Below, one piece after another: positions 36,548 to 56,757 of a stretch of DNA of 64,000 bases; the stretch's first letter is position 1, and each line of letters opens with the position of its first letter. Under the pieces are notes generated by a model. The model worked only from the letters and a program-made list of their open reading frames with translations, was not told where the DNA came from and did not search any database. Made by a program: the position numbers and the translations under genes. Where the stretch lies: NCBI GenBank assembly GCA_003344405.1, contig NOWV01000180.1, positions 1 through 64,000 on the forward strand, given 5' to 3'. The DNA comes from Trichoplax sp. H2 (Eukaryota; Placozoa; Uniplacotomia; Trichoplacea).

Positions 36548-36990
36548 AAGTACAGTGTACTGTACTGTAGAGTCTATAATGTACTGTAGACTACTGTACT
36601 GTACTGTACTGTAATCACTATACCAGTACGTACAGACGTACAGTACAGTATAGACATGATATTTAGCAGCATTCGGCTGGTTAAAAGATACGGCAAAGTA
36701 CAGTACAGTACAGTACAGTATAGTACAGTACTGTAGAGTCTACAGTACAATGTAGACTACAGTACTGTACAACTGTAATTAGGACTGACTGTAATCACCA
36801 ATACCTTACGTACAGACGTACAGACGTGACATTCAGCAGCAGTACTGTACACTGTACAGTACTGTATACTGTAGAGTTTACTGTACAATGTACTGTAGAC
36901 TACTATACTGTACTGTACTGTAATTACCATACCTGTACGTACAGACGTGCAGACGTGACATTCAGCAGCATTCATCGGCTGGTTAAAAGA
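36548..36990. repeat. Triplicated block with GTAC palindromes
   Basis: Three related units, each a run of TACTGTAC/GTACAGTA words with an AGAGTCTA/AGAGTTTA core, then ATCACTATACC or its variants, TACGTACAGACGTACAG, GACATTCAGCAGCA and (in copies 1 and 3) TCGGCTGGTTAAAAGATA. The non-palindromic parts are well conserved while the palindromic run length varies. Confidence 0.8.
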
Positions 36991-37103
36991 TAAACAAACA
37001 CACTTAATATTGAAGTTTCTCCGTTTGATTACGGTTCTTCTAGGGACTTTGAAGACTACAATTAGTCATACAAGTCTCTGGTTCTACCTAGTTCTACCAT
37101 ACT

Positions 37104-37141
37104 ATGGACTACTAAAACAAGATCTTTTTCTGGTAGTCCAT
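37104..37141. repeat. 38-bp foldback, ATGGACTAC/GTAGTCCAT arms
   Basis: Perfect 9-bp inverted arms (37104-37112 and 37133-37141) extend partially inward (TAAAACAAGA facing TCTTTTTCTG) around a short loop. Confidence 0.75.
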
Positions 37142-37386
37142 GATCGTATGCACTCATGGCTCACTGTACTTTATACTGTGCAGTTTAGTAAATAAATAAA
37201 AATGCGCTTGTGTGCTACTTGAAATTCAATTCAATTCTTTTATCCCAACGTAGTTGCAGTGATCGCTGATAGACGATAGCGGTCTCTTATCCACATGAAT
37301 CTTCTGGATATTGGTGCAGCAATAATAATAATTCTAATTTAGGAGTAGAATCAAATTCATGATTTTACTGTACTGTGCCATTGTGT

Positions 37387-37431
37387 CATGGACTACGAGA
37401 AGAAAACTAGGTTGTTTTCATGTAGTCCATG
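37387..37431. repeat. 45-bp foldback, CATGGACTAC/GTAGTCCATG arms
   Basis: Perfect 10-bp inverted arms. The inner part (GAGAAGAAAACTAGG...TTGTTTTCAT) is also partly complementary. It lies 250 bp from a second element with the same arms. Confidence 0.8.
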
Positions 37432-37674
37432 GTGCCATGCCTAATGATGCATGGCACTCCGTTGTACAATATTAAGATCTTTTCCTCATCCTGTGTCTGT
37501 ACAGTACTGCCTAAAGTAGAAAACCAACTCGCCATGATCATTGCGAGTACTAACTACAGTATAACTGGATCACCAAGGATTTTTGTCATGCTGTACAGTA
37601 CTCAAGTCTGTGATCTTAACTCTTGAGATCGGAGATTTGAATACAGCATGACTCTGATTGTTAGCTCCCCCCCC

Positions 37675-37694
37675 NNNNNNNNNNNNNNNNNNNN
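37675..37694. other. Assembly gap (20 N)
   Basis: Twenty Ns bounded by C-runs on both sides and an A-run after it; probably a homopolymer-driven sequencing failure of placeholder length. Confidence 0.98.
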
Positions 37695-38017
37695 CCCCCA
37701 AAAAAAAAAATGAATGTAGCTCTACTGCAGTCTAGTTTTTCGGTCGCAATCAGCCGTTTTCTTCTCCAGGAAATCGTTACGATATGAATCTGAGGGTTGT
37801 TCCAGTTGTGACATTGCATAGAGGTTAAAGAAAGTTTTTCCGACCGGATCTGATCCATTGTTTTTACCTCGATTGGTTACATTGTAGCAACATGGTAGGA
37901 AAATGGCGTAAACCAGACAGCTGACAACTGCCAAAGCACTTATCGAGTTGTGCCAAAACTCAACACAACAATTAGCTAGACACGATGAGCAAACATACAG
38001 TACAGTACAACAAACTG

Positions 38018-38367
38018 CACCCCGGAGTGAAAGCCTTTTGCTCTACTGACTGCGACACCCCCGGGTACCCCGGTCCCCCGGTAGACACTGGTACATTACT
38101 ACACGCTTTCGACCACCGTGTCAAGTGGCCATGGTCCACACGGGCTATAGACGGCATACAAAACAATACTGGGTTAACCCCCCCCCCCCAAATACATTAC
38201 CCTACGAAAGCCTTTTGCTCTACTGACTACGACACCCCCCGGTAGACACTGGTACATTACTACACTCCAAGGTCGGACTGCGTTTTGACCACCGTGTCAA
38301 GTGGCCATGGTCCACACAGGCTATAGATGGCATACAAAACAATACTGGATTAACCCCCCCCCCCCAA
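38018..38367. repeat. Two-unit C-rich tandem repeat
   Basis: Two units of about 170 bp, each with GAAAGCCTTTTGCTCTACTGA, GGTAGACACTGGTACATTAC, CCACCGTGTCAAGTGGCCAT and GGCATACAAAACAATACTGG, and each ending in AACC plus a C-run of ten or more and an A-run. The first unit has an extra CCCCGGGTACCCCGGT insertion. Confidence 0.85.
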
Positions 38368-38629
38368 AATATATGACCGTCCATTACCGTATTACTGTAT
38401 CGCAGTGAAAATCAAAAATCACCAAGAATTACGGACGTAGTTTACTCCAGCTGGCATTGTCGACGATAGTGTCCATAGCAATCGTTTGGAGGATTAATCA
38501 ACAAATTTAGAAAGTATCGTGTTGTTGTTGTTCTTGCTGGTGGAAAATCGCTTAAACAAACTTTTAAGTGTCATTTCTCATTGCAATATTGGTTGATTTG
38601 CAAAGCTTGATTCATTGAGCTAAGAGAGA

Positions 38630-48294
<9,665 letters not shown>

Positions 48295-50447
48295 AGGATC
48301 GATCCTGACTAAGTTTATTCGGATACAGTAACCATGATACTTCTGCTTACAATTGCTTTTGATTTTTATCCTGTATTCGGCCTATCTTATCATTTATTTC
48401 TTAATTCGACCTTGAATATTTCCTTTTAAATGTTCTAGTTTGCATTAATGAGCATTTCGCAATTTACAATATATATCATTGTTAATGAAGTTAAAATGAT
48501 TAATTTGCTTTTGGATGCTAGAGATCTGAAATGAAAGTAATACAGTCTTAATTGTATTACGGCATTTATAGATTTGCATCGTGTATATTACGACAATAAT
48601 TACGAGTATACTTGGTCAAAGATGACGTTTTTACCGCATACATGTACTGCAATTGCTCAAATTATCCAGTTTTAACAACATTCCTTCCGGTTATGCAAAG
48701 ATAGGTTGGATTTGAAATTACTTCAGTGAATATAGTAAATCCTATGATCTTTAAATTTTATGGTACAGCATTGGCATTAAAGTTTTAATGCACATGATTT
48801 TGTTTGCAAATTACGTTTAAAAGAGGAAATTCTCTTTAAGAGTGTTAATAATATATTGTATAAAATTTGTCTATCATTTTATCATCTATTTAATTGTTCC
48901 ATTGACCTATATGCCAAATAAGTAGTTACGAATTGTATGATTTTAAACGTTACAAGTTTAATTCACCTCTGAATTTTTTTTGTAAATCCTGCATACTACT
49001 ATTATATACATACATATATATATATATATAATCAATTTATTCAATTCCAGCTTAACCATGTCTGAGTCTCTATGATAATATTATTATAATATCATGTGAA
49101 AATATTATTTTGAACGATATCTAAGTCTCCTTTTTAAACTAAAAGTTCGCAACTTCTTGCTGTTTCAAATAAACACTTTGAAATTGTTTTTTGACCTATC
49201 TGTTATCTAATATATGAAATTCCCTGATTGAGAGCATGCTTAAAATTTGTACGGCAATAAATTGTAGGCCTTGAATTACTGGTGGTTGCTCCTAACTTTT
49301 ACCTTGCACCTGCAAATTAGTATCCGACTATTGGATTTGCAGTAAGAGTATAATTAAAACTAGAAATATACTCTTGAGTGTGGCATACATAATCTAGAAT
49401 ACATTTTTTGCGTTATACGATAAGCTACTTATAAAGGAGCACCAGTATTTGACTCGGCAATGATCGGTAACATTTTAAAAGTATTTGGATACAGTTATGC
49501 CATAGTACAGTACAGTAAAGAAATCTGTTTAACACTTCAGCTTCATTATCTAATCAATTAATGATAAGGCACGCTATATTTACCTGTATATGCAATACTA
49601 CATTGTCAAATTTTTATTTCTTTAGAGCAGATATTTAGCACGCGTCATTCTTGATTTATCTCTTACTAAAAATCGTATCAAGTACAATTTTTACAATTTT
49701 ACATGTAGTAGCTGCAGACATTAAATAAGCAAAGTTAACAAAAGTGAAAATAAAAAAAAGTACGCTTATCCATAATTGAAAGAGGATAATGCTATCATAC
49801 TATATTTTGGATGTATGATAGTAAATCTCCCGTGTAGCATATAAGATAATATATCAAAACACGAATGAAAAATACCATCACATACTACTGTTACATCACA
49901 GCTGCCAACTCAGATTATCCTAAACGGAGTATAAATCAAATTCTATCCAATAAACGATACTGTAGTAAGTGGACAAATAAGCAACTTATACATCTTATAC
50001 GTAGGAAAATTCAATCAGCACTCTCTCTCTATATATACATCTATTGAGAATATGAGTTATCATTTAAGAATGTAGATGTTGTCATCTATTTAATGACTCT
50101 TGAATCAAGTAATAAAGATGCAAAGCTCAATACTGAATACAGTATACAAGTAAAATACACATTTGTTAATGTTTTTGATATTATCCAAAAAACTATAAAT
50201 TAGTATCAAAACTGTAAGACTTGTCTACAGATTTTTTGAAAGAGAAGTCGAATCTGATATGTGAACTACAATATAAGAAATTGCAAAAATTAATCAAGAT
50301 TTCTATATATAATATAATCTGCAACAGCTATATGACTATGAAAAATAGCAAGCATGGAACTTCGAGGAAAAAATTAGAATAACCGTATAGATCGTGTTTG
50401 CAACATCCTAGAGAGTTCTAACTATTTAGTTACAGGCACGACAAAAT
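48295..50447. other. Convergent 3' intergenic region
   Basis: Between ASAP (+) and Tribbles (-). AT-rich with a (TA)n run near 49009-49030; no gene recognised. Confidence 0.5.
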
Positions 50448-52328
50448 CTATGGATGATACAAAGTATTATCATCGTCACTCATTAATGAATCAGGAACTG
50501 TTTGATCAGATCCTTTCCTGTCAATGAGATTTATGGGTGTGTAAAATGTAAAGCTCTTAGCATACAACCATGGATGTTGTAAGATAGCTTCTGCTGTTAA
50601 TCGTTGCTCAGGCTGGAGCCGTAGCAAAGCTTTAATCAAACATTTCGATTTCGCGGAGATAGTATCTGGTAAATCATAAGTGCAGTTACGAATTTTTTCA
50701 AATAGCTTATTCGGATCGGTATCTTGGAAGGGATATTTACCAACAACCATTGTGTAAAACATGACGCCTAAACTCCAAATATCAGCACTTTTACTAGAAT
50801 AATAGCCTCCAGGTTGCAGCATTTCCGGTGCGACATAAGCTGGGCATCGATGTTTGATTGATGGCTTATCGTTTGGGTCAACAAGTATACAACCATCTTC
50901 TAAACCATCGATGACGATAGTATCCCTATGTTAAGAAAGATTAACGGAAGTGTTCAATATATACTTAATTACACAATATTATTGTTAATTATGTGATTAT
51001 CTACAATACGAGTTAAGTCGTACGGATTAAATGATTGAACGTATATACATCGATTTTATCATTCATACTTGAAATTAAATGTATGTATAGAAGTATAAAT
51101 TATTACGGGAAAAAATTGTGTACTCAAGCTATTACAAAGCAGAACGAAATTAATACAAGAATTAATTATTGCACGTAGCTGTTCCAATTCACGAAGACTT
51201 TACAATTACATTGGCACACTGAAGGTATAGTATAAATTTTTAAATTGATCACCATAATGGATACATCCTTCGGACAATCAATGAGAAAATATGTACTGTA
51301 CAAATTCAGAGATATAACATAAAGATAGAGCCATTGGATTCACACCCGATGATAATCACAATAACTACGACATACGGACATTAAAGTAAATATCACCGAC
51401 AGTCATCTTTGATCCATTCAGCTAACTCTCCATAAAATTTGAATTATTATTCTATAAAAATTTTCAAATAACTGAACTAATAAAGTCCTACATGAAACAA
51501 ATTGTTATAAAATAGCATTGATTAGGTAGCTACAGTATGTTATACGTATGTCTACTGGTCTAAATACACTACTATCTCATGTCAAATTATATAAGGGGCA
51601 ATCTGGCGTTTTGATTATCATTACTGTTTGGAATCTTGTATTCGAAATCATGATTACTGTACCAATGTGATGTGTACCAGTAAAAGAGATGAATAATGGT
51701 ATTACAGAGCAAGTGTATGTGTCTTAATCTAATGGTCTGTACGCTTAGTATACAGTATACTGCATTGTTATTTTTTAGTTCTTTTAATTTAGTCGTGATT
51801 ATACTTTGCAGTCGTGTTCAAAAAGTTAGTTGCTAACCATTTACAGTATGCGTCACATTGTAAATACCTATTAGTATCCATAAAAAGGAATTTTCGTAGC
51901 TTTAAATCGTTCAATATAATGCCATGTTTATGGCAATGAGCAACAACTTGAACAATTTGACGAAAGATAGAAAGGCAATCCTCTTCGTTAATACAACCAT
52001 TTTTGCGAATATAGGAATAAAGATCGTCGCAATGGCGATCATAAAAGAGATAAGCGTATCTTCTACCAAGTACAACTTGTACAATGCGATTGATACTCGG
52101 ATGAGCAGGTAACTGATCAAGGAGTATCATGTACTGATGAAATTGTTCAATCGATAATATTTTACAATTATATTCCACACCAAGATGGGCATCGATAGCA
52201 CGAATAGAAGTATCAGTATCGCCGCCATTATGACGAGAGTTTGAACGATTTGGAAAGAGTAAGTATTGACCAATCTTGAAAATATTGTCCGTCATATCGG
52301 CAACTCCATAAGTTTGATTTTCGTCCAT
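50448..52328 (-). CDS. TRIB2: Tribbles pseudokinase
   Basis: Scaffold pseudokinase that recruits the COP1 ubiquitin ligase to substrates such as C/EBP and also binds MEK. Two exons, 52328-51868 and 50925-50448, join in phase 2 to give 312 aa. Tribbles features: CKILSIEQF with the VAIK-type Lys, catalytic-loop variant ILNDLKLRKFLF (Tribbles consensus LRDLKLRKF), DFG replaced by GLEDG in exon 2 as in the SLE of vertebrate Tribbles, then CPAYVAPEML, ADIWSLGVMFYTMVVGKYPF, and a MEK-binding-like ILQHPWL. The C-terminal tail holds SDQTVPDS, matching the COP1-binding DQxVP motif. No exon carries an APE/DFG-type active kinase alternative. The symbol is used for family level only; the gene probably predates the vertebrate TRIB1/2/3 split. 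The intron is 942 bp. Confidence 0.95.
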
Positions 52329-55300
52329 AATACACGTCTTAATATTTTATACTGTATTAATAACATATATTTTTTTTAATCTCTTTCTTGATAAAGCCTA
52401 TCTATGTAGATATTTACAGTAATCTCGATATCTTGTTTGTTAAATATGAAACAAATGCTGAATATTTTAAAATGATTAAATGGGATTGCTAACAAACAGG
52501 ATTGTTGAAGTGGGCTGTTTGATGAGCGTCAAGCGTCAAATGATAGCCGCCAGACTTTACACTTACTATTTATAAGATTGATAAAATTAAAATACTGTAT
52601 AATTAAAATTTTGAAGACAAAAACAATACAACAGAGGATATTGCTTGAAGAAAAATGGCTATTCTATATATTGTTTTAATAAGGCACTAAAGTTACGTTA
52701 TTGTAGCTAGATGAAATAGTTAATTTGATGGATTGTGGGTGTTGACGATGGAGAAGCTGATCCAATAAAAGCAAAGCGAATGAACTGATTTCCTGACGCA
52801 ATCAAGGAAAATTTCGGCCCTATTATAAAATACCGTAATATGAAAGATAATTTAAATTAGTACATCTAGAAAGAATATGCTTTAGTAGGTTAATAATTAT
52901 GGAGATTTAATTACTTGTACCGCGCTATAACATTTCAATATCACAACTATACATTGTATGGATTGTATGATATGAAGAGAAAATGAAAAAAAATTTGTTA
53001 CTTTCTCTTGACTTAATTTTTACTATACTGTAGAAAGGACTGCAATTTAATTTCATCAAAAATTATCAAGTATTTCGATCTTATTCAGGATAAAAAAATA
53101 AGATCCAAGATAAACCCTATTCAATAACTTGGATACAATATCGATGTCTAAAATATGCAATATCAAGGATGATTAGACTAACCGACAAAAATATAGAGAA
53201 GAATCCAATCCAAACTCCAAGCTAGTAATGGAAATGGTTTAATCTCAATTGTTTTACTGTACTGTACTGTCGCGGCTGAAGATGATGTTTTTTATTACTA
53301 TTATTATTGTCCGGCAATAAATTGAATTTGGATCAACGTTGTACTAACTCAGTCTTTATTTATACTGTATATATATATATACATCGATGATCTTTTCCAT
53401 CAGTTTGTAAATCTATTCGCATTCAGGTAAGAGTTTAAGTGTAGAGATTGTATGGTCGAAGTTGCGATGAAAGGTTATGTTGTTGTATATATATATATAT
53501 CGACTGAATGTACTACAGTATAGCACGGTAATGACTCCGATCGTGTTCCACGAAGTATGAGTAAGTAGAATAAGATTTTAAATCTATACACGTATACACA
53601 GTATTTTTTTCAATTCTTAATATGTAATAATAACTATAGTTAATGGTGCAAGAGAAGATGTTACAATCTTTAATTTCGCCTTATCTTGAGTCTACCACCA
53701 CCACTACACTGTATCCACGATGAAGAAAGTTACAAGTGTAATGTTGAATTTCCAGTCTGAATAACGTCAAGTATAATCCAATGGATGGAACCGAAAATAA
53801 TAGGAGAAAAAAAAAGTGATGTAATCTTGAATGGTAGTAAAGTTGTTGTCGTCTACAAGAGCGTACAGTCGTCAATTTGCAACTGGAAACTCTCCACTTT
53901 TGGTATCAAGGTGATTTGAAGTCGTGAAATAGGGTAGCTAAAGTCAACTGTGAGAGGGAGAAAAAGTAATTTCACCTAATCTCGAACGAAGAGATGCGCC
54001 TATGTCGAGACTACTTGAAGAAATGATATTGAATCAAGCTCCAACACTGCTATAATCGTTCGATTTCAATTGAATTTTTTTTTTTCTCTTTAGCTTGCCC
54101 AATAGGATAGAGGAGACTAATTGGAGTTGCAATGAATTGTCTGCAATATTTTACTTTGTGCAATGCAAGCTAGTATCCATATTTGGATAGTGTATTTGGA
54201 ATGAAGATTTCCTTTCCTGATTGAATGTTGGAATAATAATCCCCTCCAGTGATAATAATACAATTTGTCTGGTTGGTATTCTACTGTCTCTTGCAGCCAG
54301 CAATCGATCATTCAAATCAAGGCCACAACCACTGGAAAGAGTCAATCTATTCCACAGGCCAATGGAGGAAATTGAATTTTTTTTTTGGGGGGGGGGGGGT
54401 TTCACTAAGCGTTGGCCAATTTTTCACTGAAGGTTGGAAAAAATGTTCACTGTGAAATGGACATGGTGGCTTGACTTGACGATTTTGCTGACGCTAAAAA
54501 AGAAAACTCTCATTGAAATTCAATGCTGTCGACAAGTTTTTCAAGAATTTTGGCTGACGGTGCTATTAATCCAACTGTGGTAGAATCAAGTCGTCGTTTT
54601 AATTGAATTGCAAATATGTCTACGTGTAGTCTAAATTGACAAATGTAGGCCAAAGAAGCAAATTAATACGGCGACATTTTCTTTGGGATAGACCATCAAC
54701 GCGTCGACGAAGCGCAACTAGAGTCAAGCAAGTGAAGGCGTCCGCGTTGGGTCACTCGGCCACAACGCTACAACTCGTAGTGTGTTTGACCGTGGGAGAG
54801 CGTTTGACGTGACTTCATTTCCGTCGACGTAATAATCCACTATTGTACTGGATTGTATTGTACTCATCGTTACGACCTTTGTCTCGGTTGGCTCATTTCC
54901 GTCGACGTCATAATCCATTCTTGTACTGGATTGCATTGATACCGACTCGTCCCTTGTACACCACTACTACAAGACAGTATCATACGGTATTGTTGTAATG
55001 CAATGACTCAATGTGACTAAAATAGAAAGAGTCAAGATTTTCCTTTGTTATCACGTTATCTTAACCCACGATCGTCCTCCAATACAAAGGGCCTACTATG
55101 CCTGTTGTCGAGTACAGAACAATGATTTGTGTACACTAGTCGAGCCTGGCCCAACTCTGTCCACTACAGGACCGATCAATCAATCCCGTTTTCGACAATG
55201 TACAATTTGCAGCGATCGCTGCAAATTTTTCTCACGGTCGACAAGATAATCCACTGTAGATTGTAGACCCAACCACTTGCAGAACCTTTTTGCGTCCATT

Positions 55301-55700
55301 TGACTCCAACTATGGAGGCAAATGCATGAAAATCGATCTTAAAGGTGTCTGCTATTTCTTGCCACTACTGGCCCTACTGTGTACAGTAGACTACTAAAAT
55401 TGCTACAATTACCGTGTACAAGTTGGCTAGTTTTGGTCATTGTTTACAGACGCACGCTAAGGCTGAGGGGTCGTAGTACAGTACGGCGTAACGACGCGCG
55501 GTACGCCCATACCATATCATCAAATCACATCGACATTGGTAATGACGTGTATAGTACTGTATCACATTGGTATTGTTACTGCAATGACTCACTTTTCATA
55601 CATTTCCTACTGTCACACGGCGTGACAGTCGCAGTCAAGAAGAAATAAAAAAAAAATGGACTATGTGCCAGTGAATGACATTAGTCCAAATGGCCTGCCT
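52329..55700. other. Gene-poor intergenic tract
   Basis: No gene recognised. (TA)n runs occur near 53367-53381 and 53487-53500. A G-run of 11 occurs at about 54387-54398. A two-copy repeat lies at 54816 and 54894: CATTTCCGTCGACGT followed by a TTGTACTGGATTG block, spacing 78 bp; its translation repeats a DYDVDGNE-like peptide, but the frame is short and I do not call it a gene. The 54.7-55.6 kb part is visibly less AT-rich than its surroundings. Confidence 0.45.
54816..54945. repeat. 78-bp two-copy direct repeat
   Basis: CATTTCCGTCGACGT starts at 54816 and 54894; each is followed by AATCCA, TTGTACTGGATTG and ATTG. Confidence 0.75.
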
Positions 55701-55749
55701 GTTGGTCAAGATGGCAAAATTGAGTAGTTTTGGACTATAAAGTGTACAG

Positions 55750-56757
55750 CCAAGGTCCAGTTTAAGATAAAGTCTTTGAGGTTATCACGGCATTTGAACA
55801 GGAAGTAATCCTAAAAATGCATTTTTTGTCGGCGCAATCAATAAATGTCCCACTATTTTATAGCGTACAATGATCGAATCACATTCGATATAGGTTATGA
55901 GCGTAATTGCACACAGTACTACGCTATCACAAATATTCCTGCCAAGGTACAGTCTTTGAGGTATCACGACATTTGAACAGCAGGAAGTAATCCCAAAAAT
56001 GCATTTTTTGTCGGCGCAATCAATAAATGTCCCACTATTTTATAGCGTACAATGATCCAATCACATCGATATTGGTTATGAGCGTGATAGCACACAGTAC
56101 TACGCTATCACAAATATTCCTGACGGCATGCAGACATACAAAGTTCCTCCAGGCCTAGTTGGTAGTGATCGTGTTTGTAATGGATGAAGGAATTTCCCTA
56201 CGGGTCTTCCCATACAGATTGAAGTCAACGTCATTTCTTGGTCCATTAAACATTATATTATCAATAACGCTGCTGTACAGTGTACATACTGCCTTGCCGA
56301 ATCGAATTTCTCCAAATCTGTGACGTAATTGNNNNNNNNNNNNNNNNNNNNGCCAAGGTCCAGTTTAAGATAAAGTCTTTGAGGTTATCACGGCATTTGA
56401 ACAGGAAGTAATCCTAAAAATGCATTTTTTGTCGGCGCAATCAATAAATGTTCCACTATTTTATAGCGTACAATGATCCAATCACATTCGATATTGGTTA
56501 TGAGCGTAATAGCACACAGTACTACGCTATCACAAATATTCCTGACGGCATGCAGCCATACAAAGTTCCTCCAGGCCTAGTTGGTAGTGATCGTGTTTGT
56601 AATGCATGGAGGAATTTCCCTACGGGTCTTCCCATACAGATTGAAGTCAACGTCATTTCTTGGTCTATTAAACATTATATTATCAATAACGCTGCTGTAA
56701 TTTGTACATACTGCCTTGTCGAATCGAATTTCTCCAAATCTGTGACGTAATTGTCGC
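55750..56757. pseudogene. Triplicated degenerate coding-like unit around an N gap
   Basis: Three tandem copies: a truncated one (about 55750-55942), a full one (about 55943-56331) and another full one (56352-56757). Each begins near GCCAAGGT(C)CAGT and runs through GCATTTTTTGTCGGCGCAAT and TTTATAGCGTACAATGATC. Copy 3 keeps a frame of 100 codons at 56448-56750 (FDIGYERNST, GMQPYKVPPGLVGSDRVCN, LPIQIEVNVISWSIK) with signs of real coding origin. In copy 2 the same frame has a TGA where copy 3 reads the Trp of NAWRN, and copy 1 is cut off after ITNIP. I do not recognise the protein. The gap at 56332-56351 separates copies 2 and 3, so copy number is uncertain. Confidence 0.65.
56332..56351. other. 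Assembly gap (20 N)
   Basis: Twenty Ns exactly between two copies of a tandem unit; likely a repeat-induced break of unknown true size. Confidence 0.98.

Larger units (their letters stand above)
36274..38629. repeat. Repeat-rich divergent intergenic region
   Basis: Between NSMCE3 and ASAP. It contains three copies of a composite GTAC-repeat block (36548-36990), two short foldbacks (37104-37141, 37387-37431), a 20-N gap flanked by C-runs (37675-37694), and a two-unit C-rich tandem repeat (about 38018-38367). I see no gene. Confidence 0.7.

Noticed and set aside
54221-54455. Frames across the G-run at 54387
   Set aside because: Homopolymer-derived glycine runs in overlapping frames on both strands without gene features.
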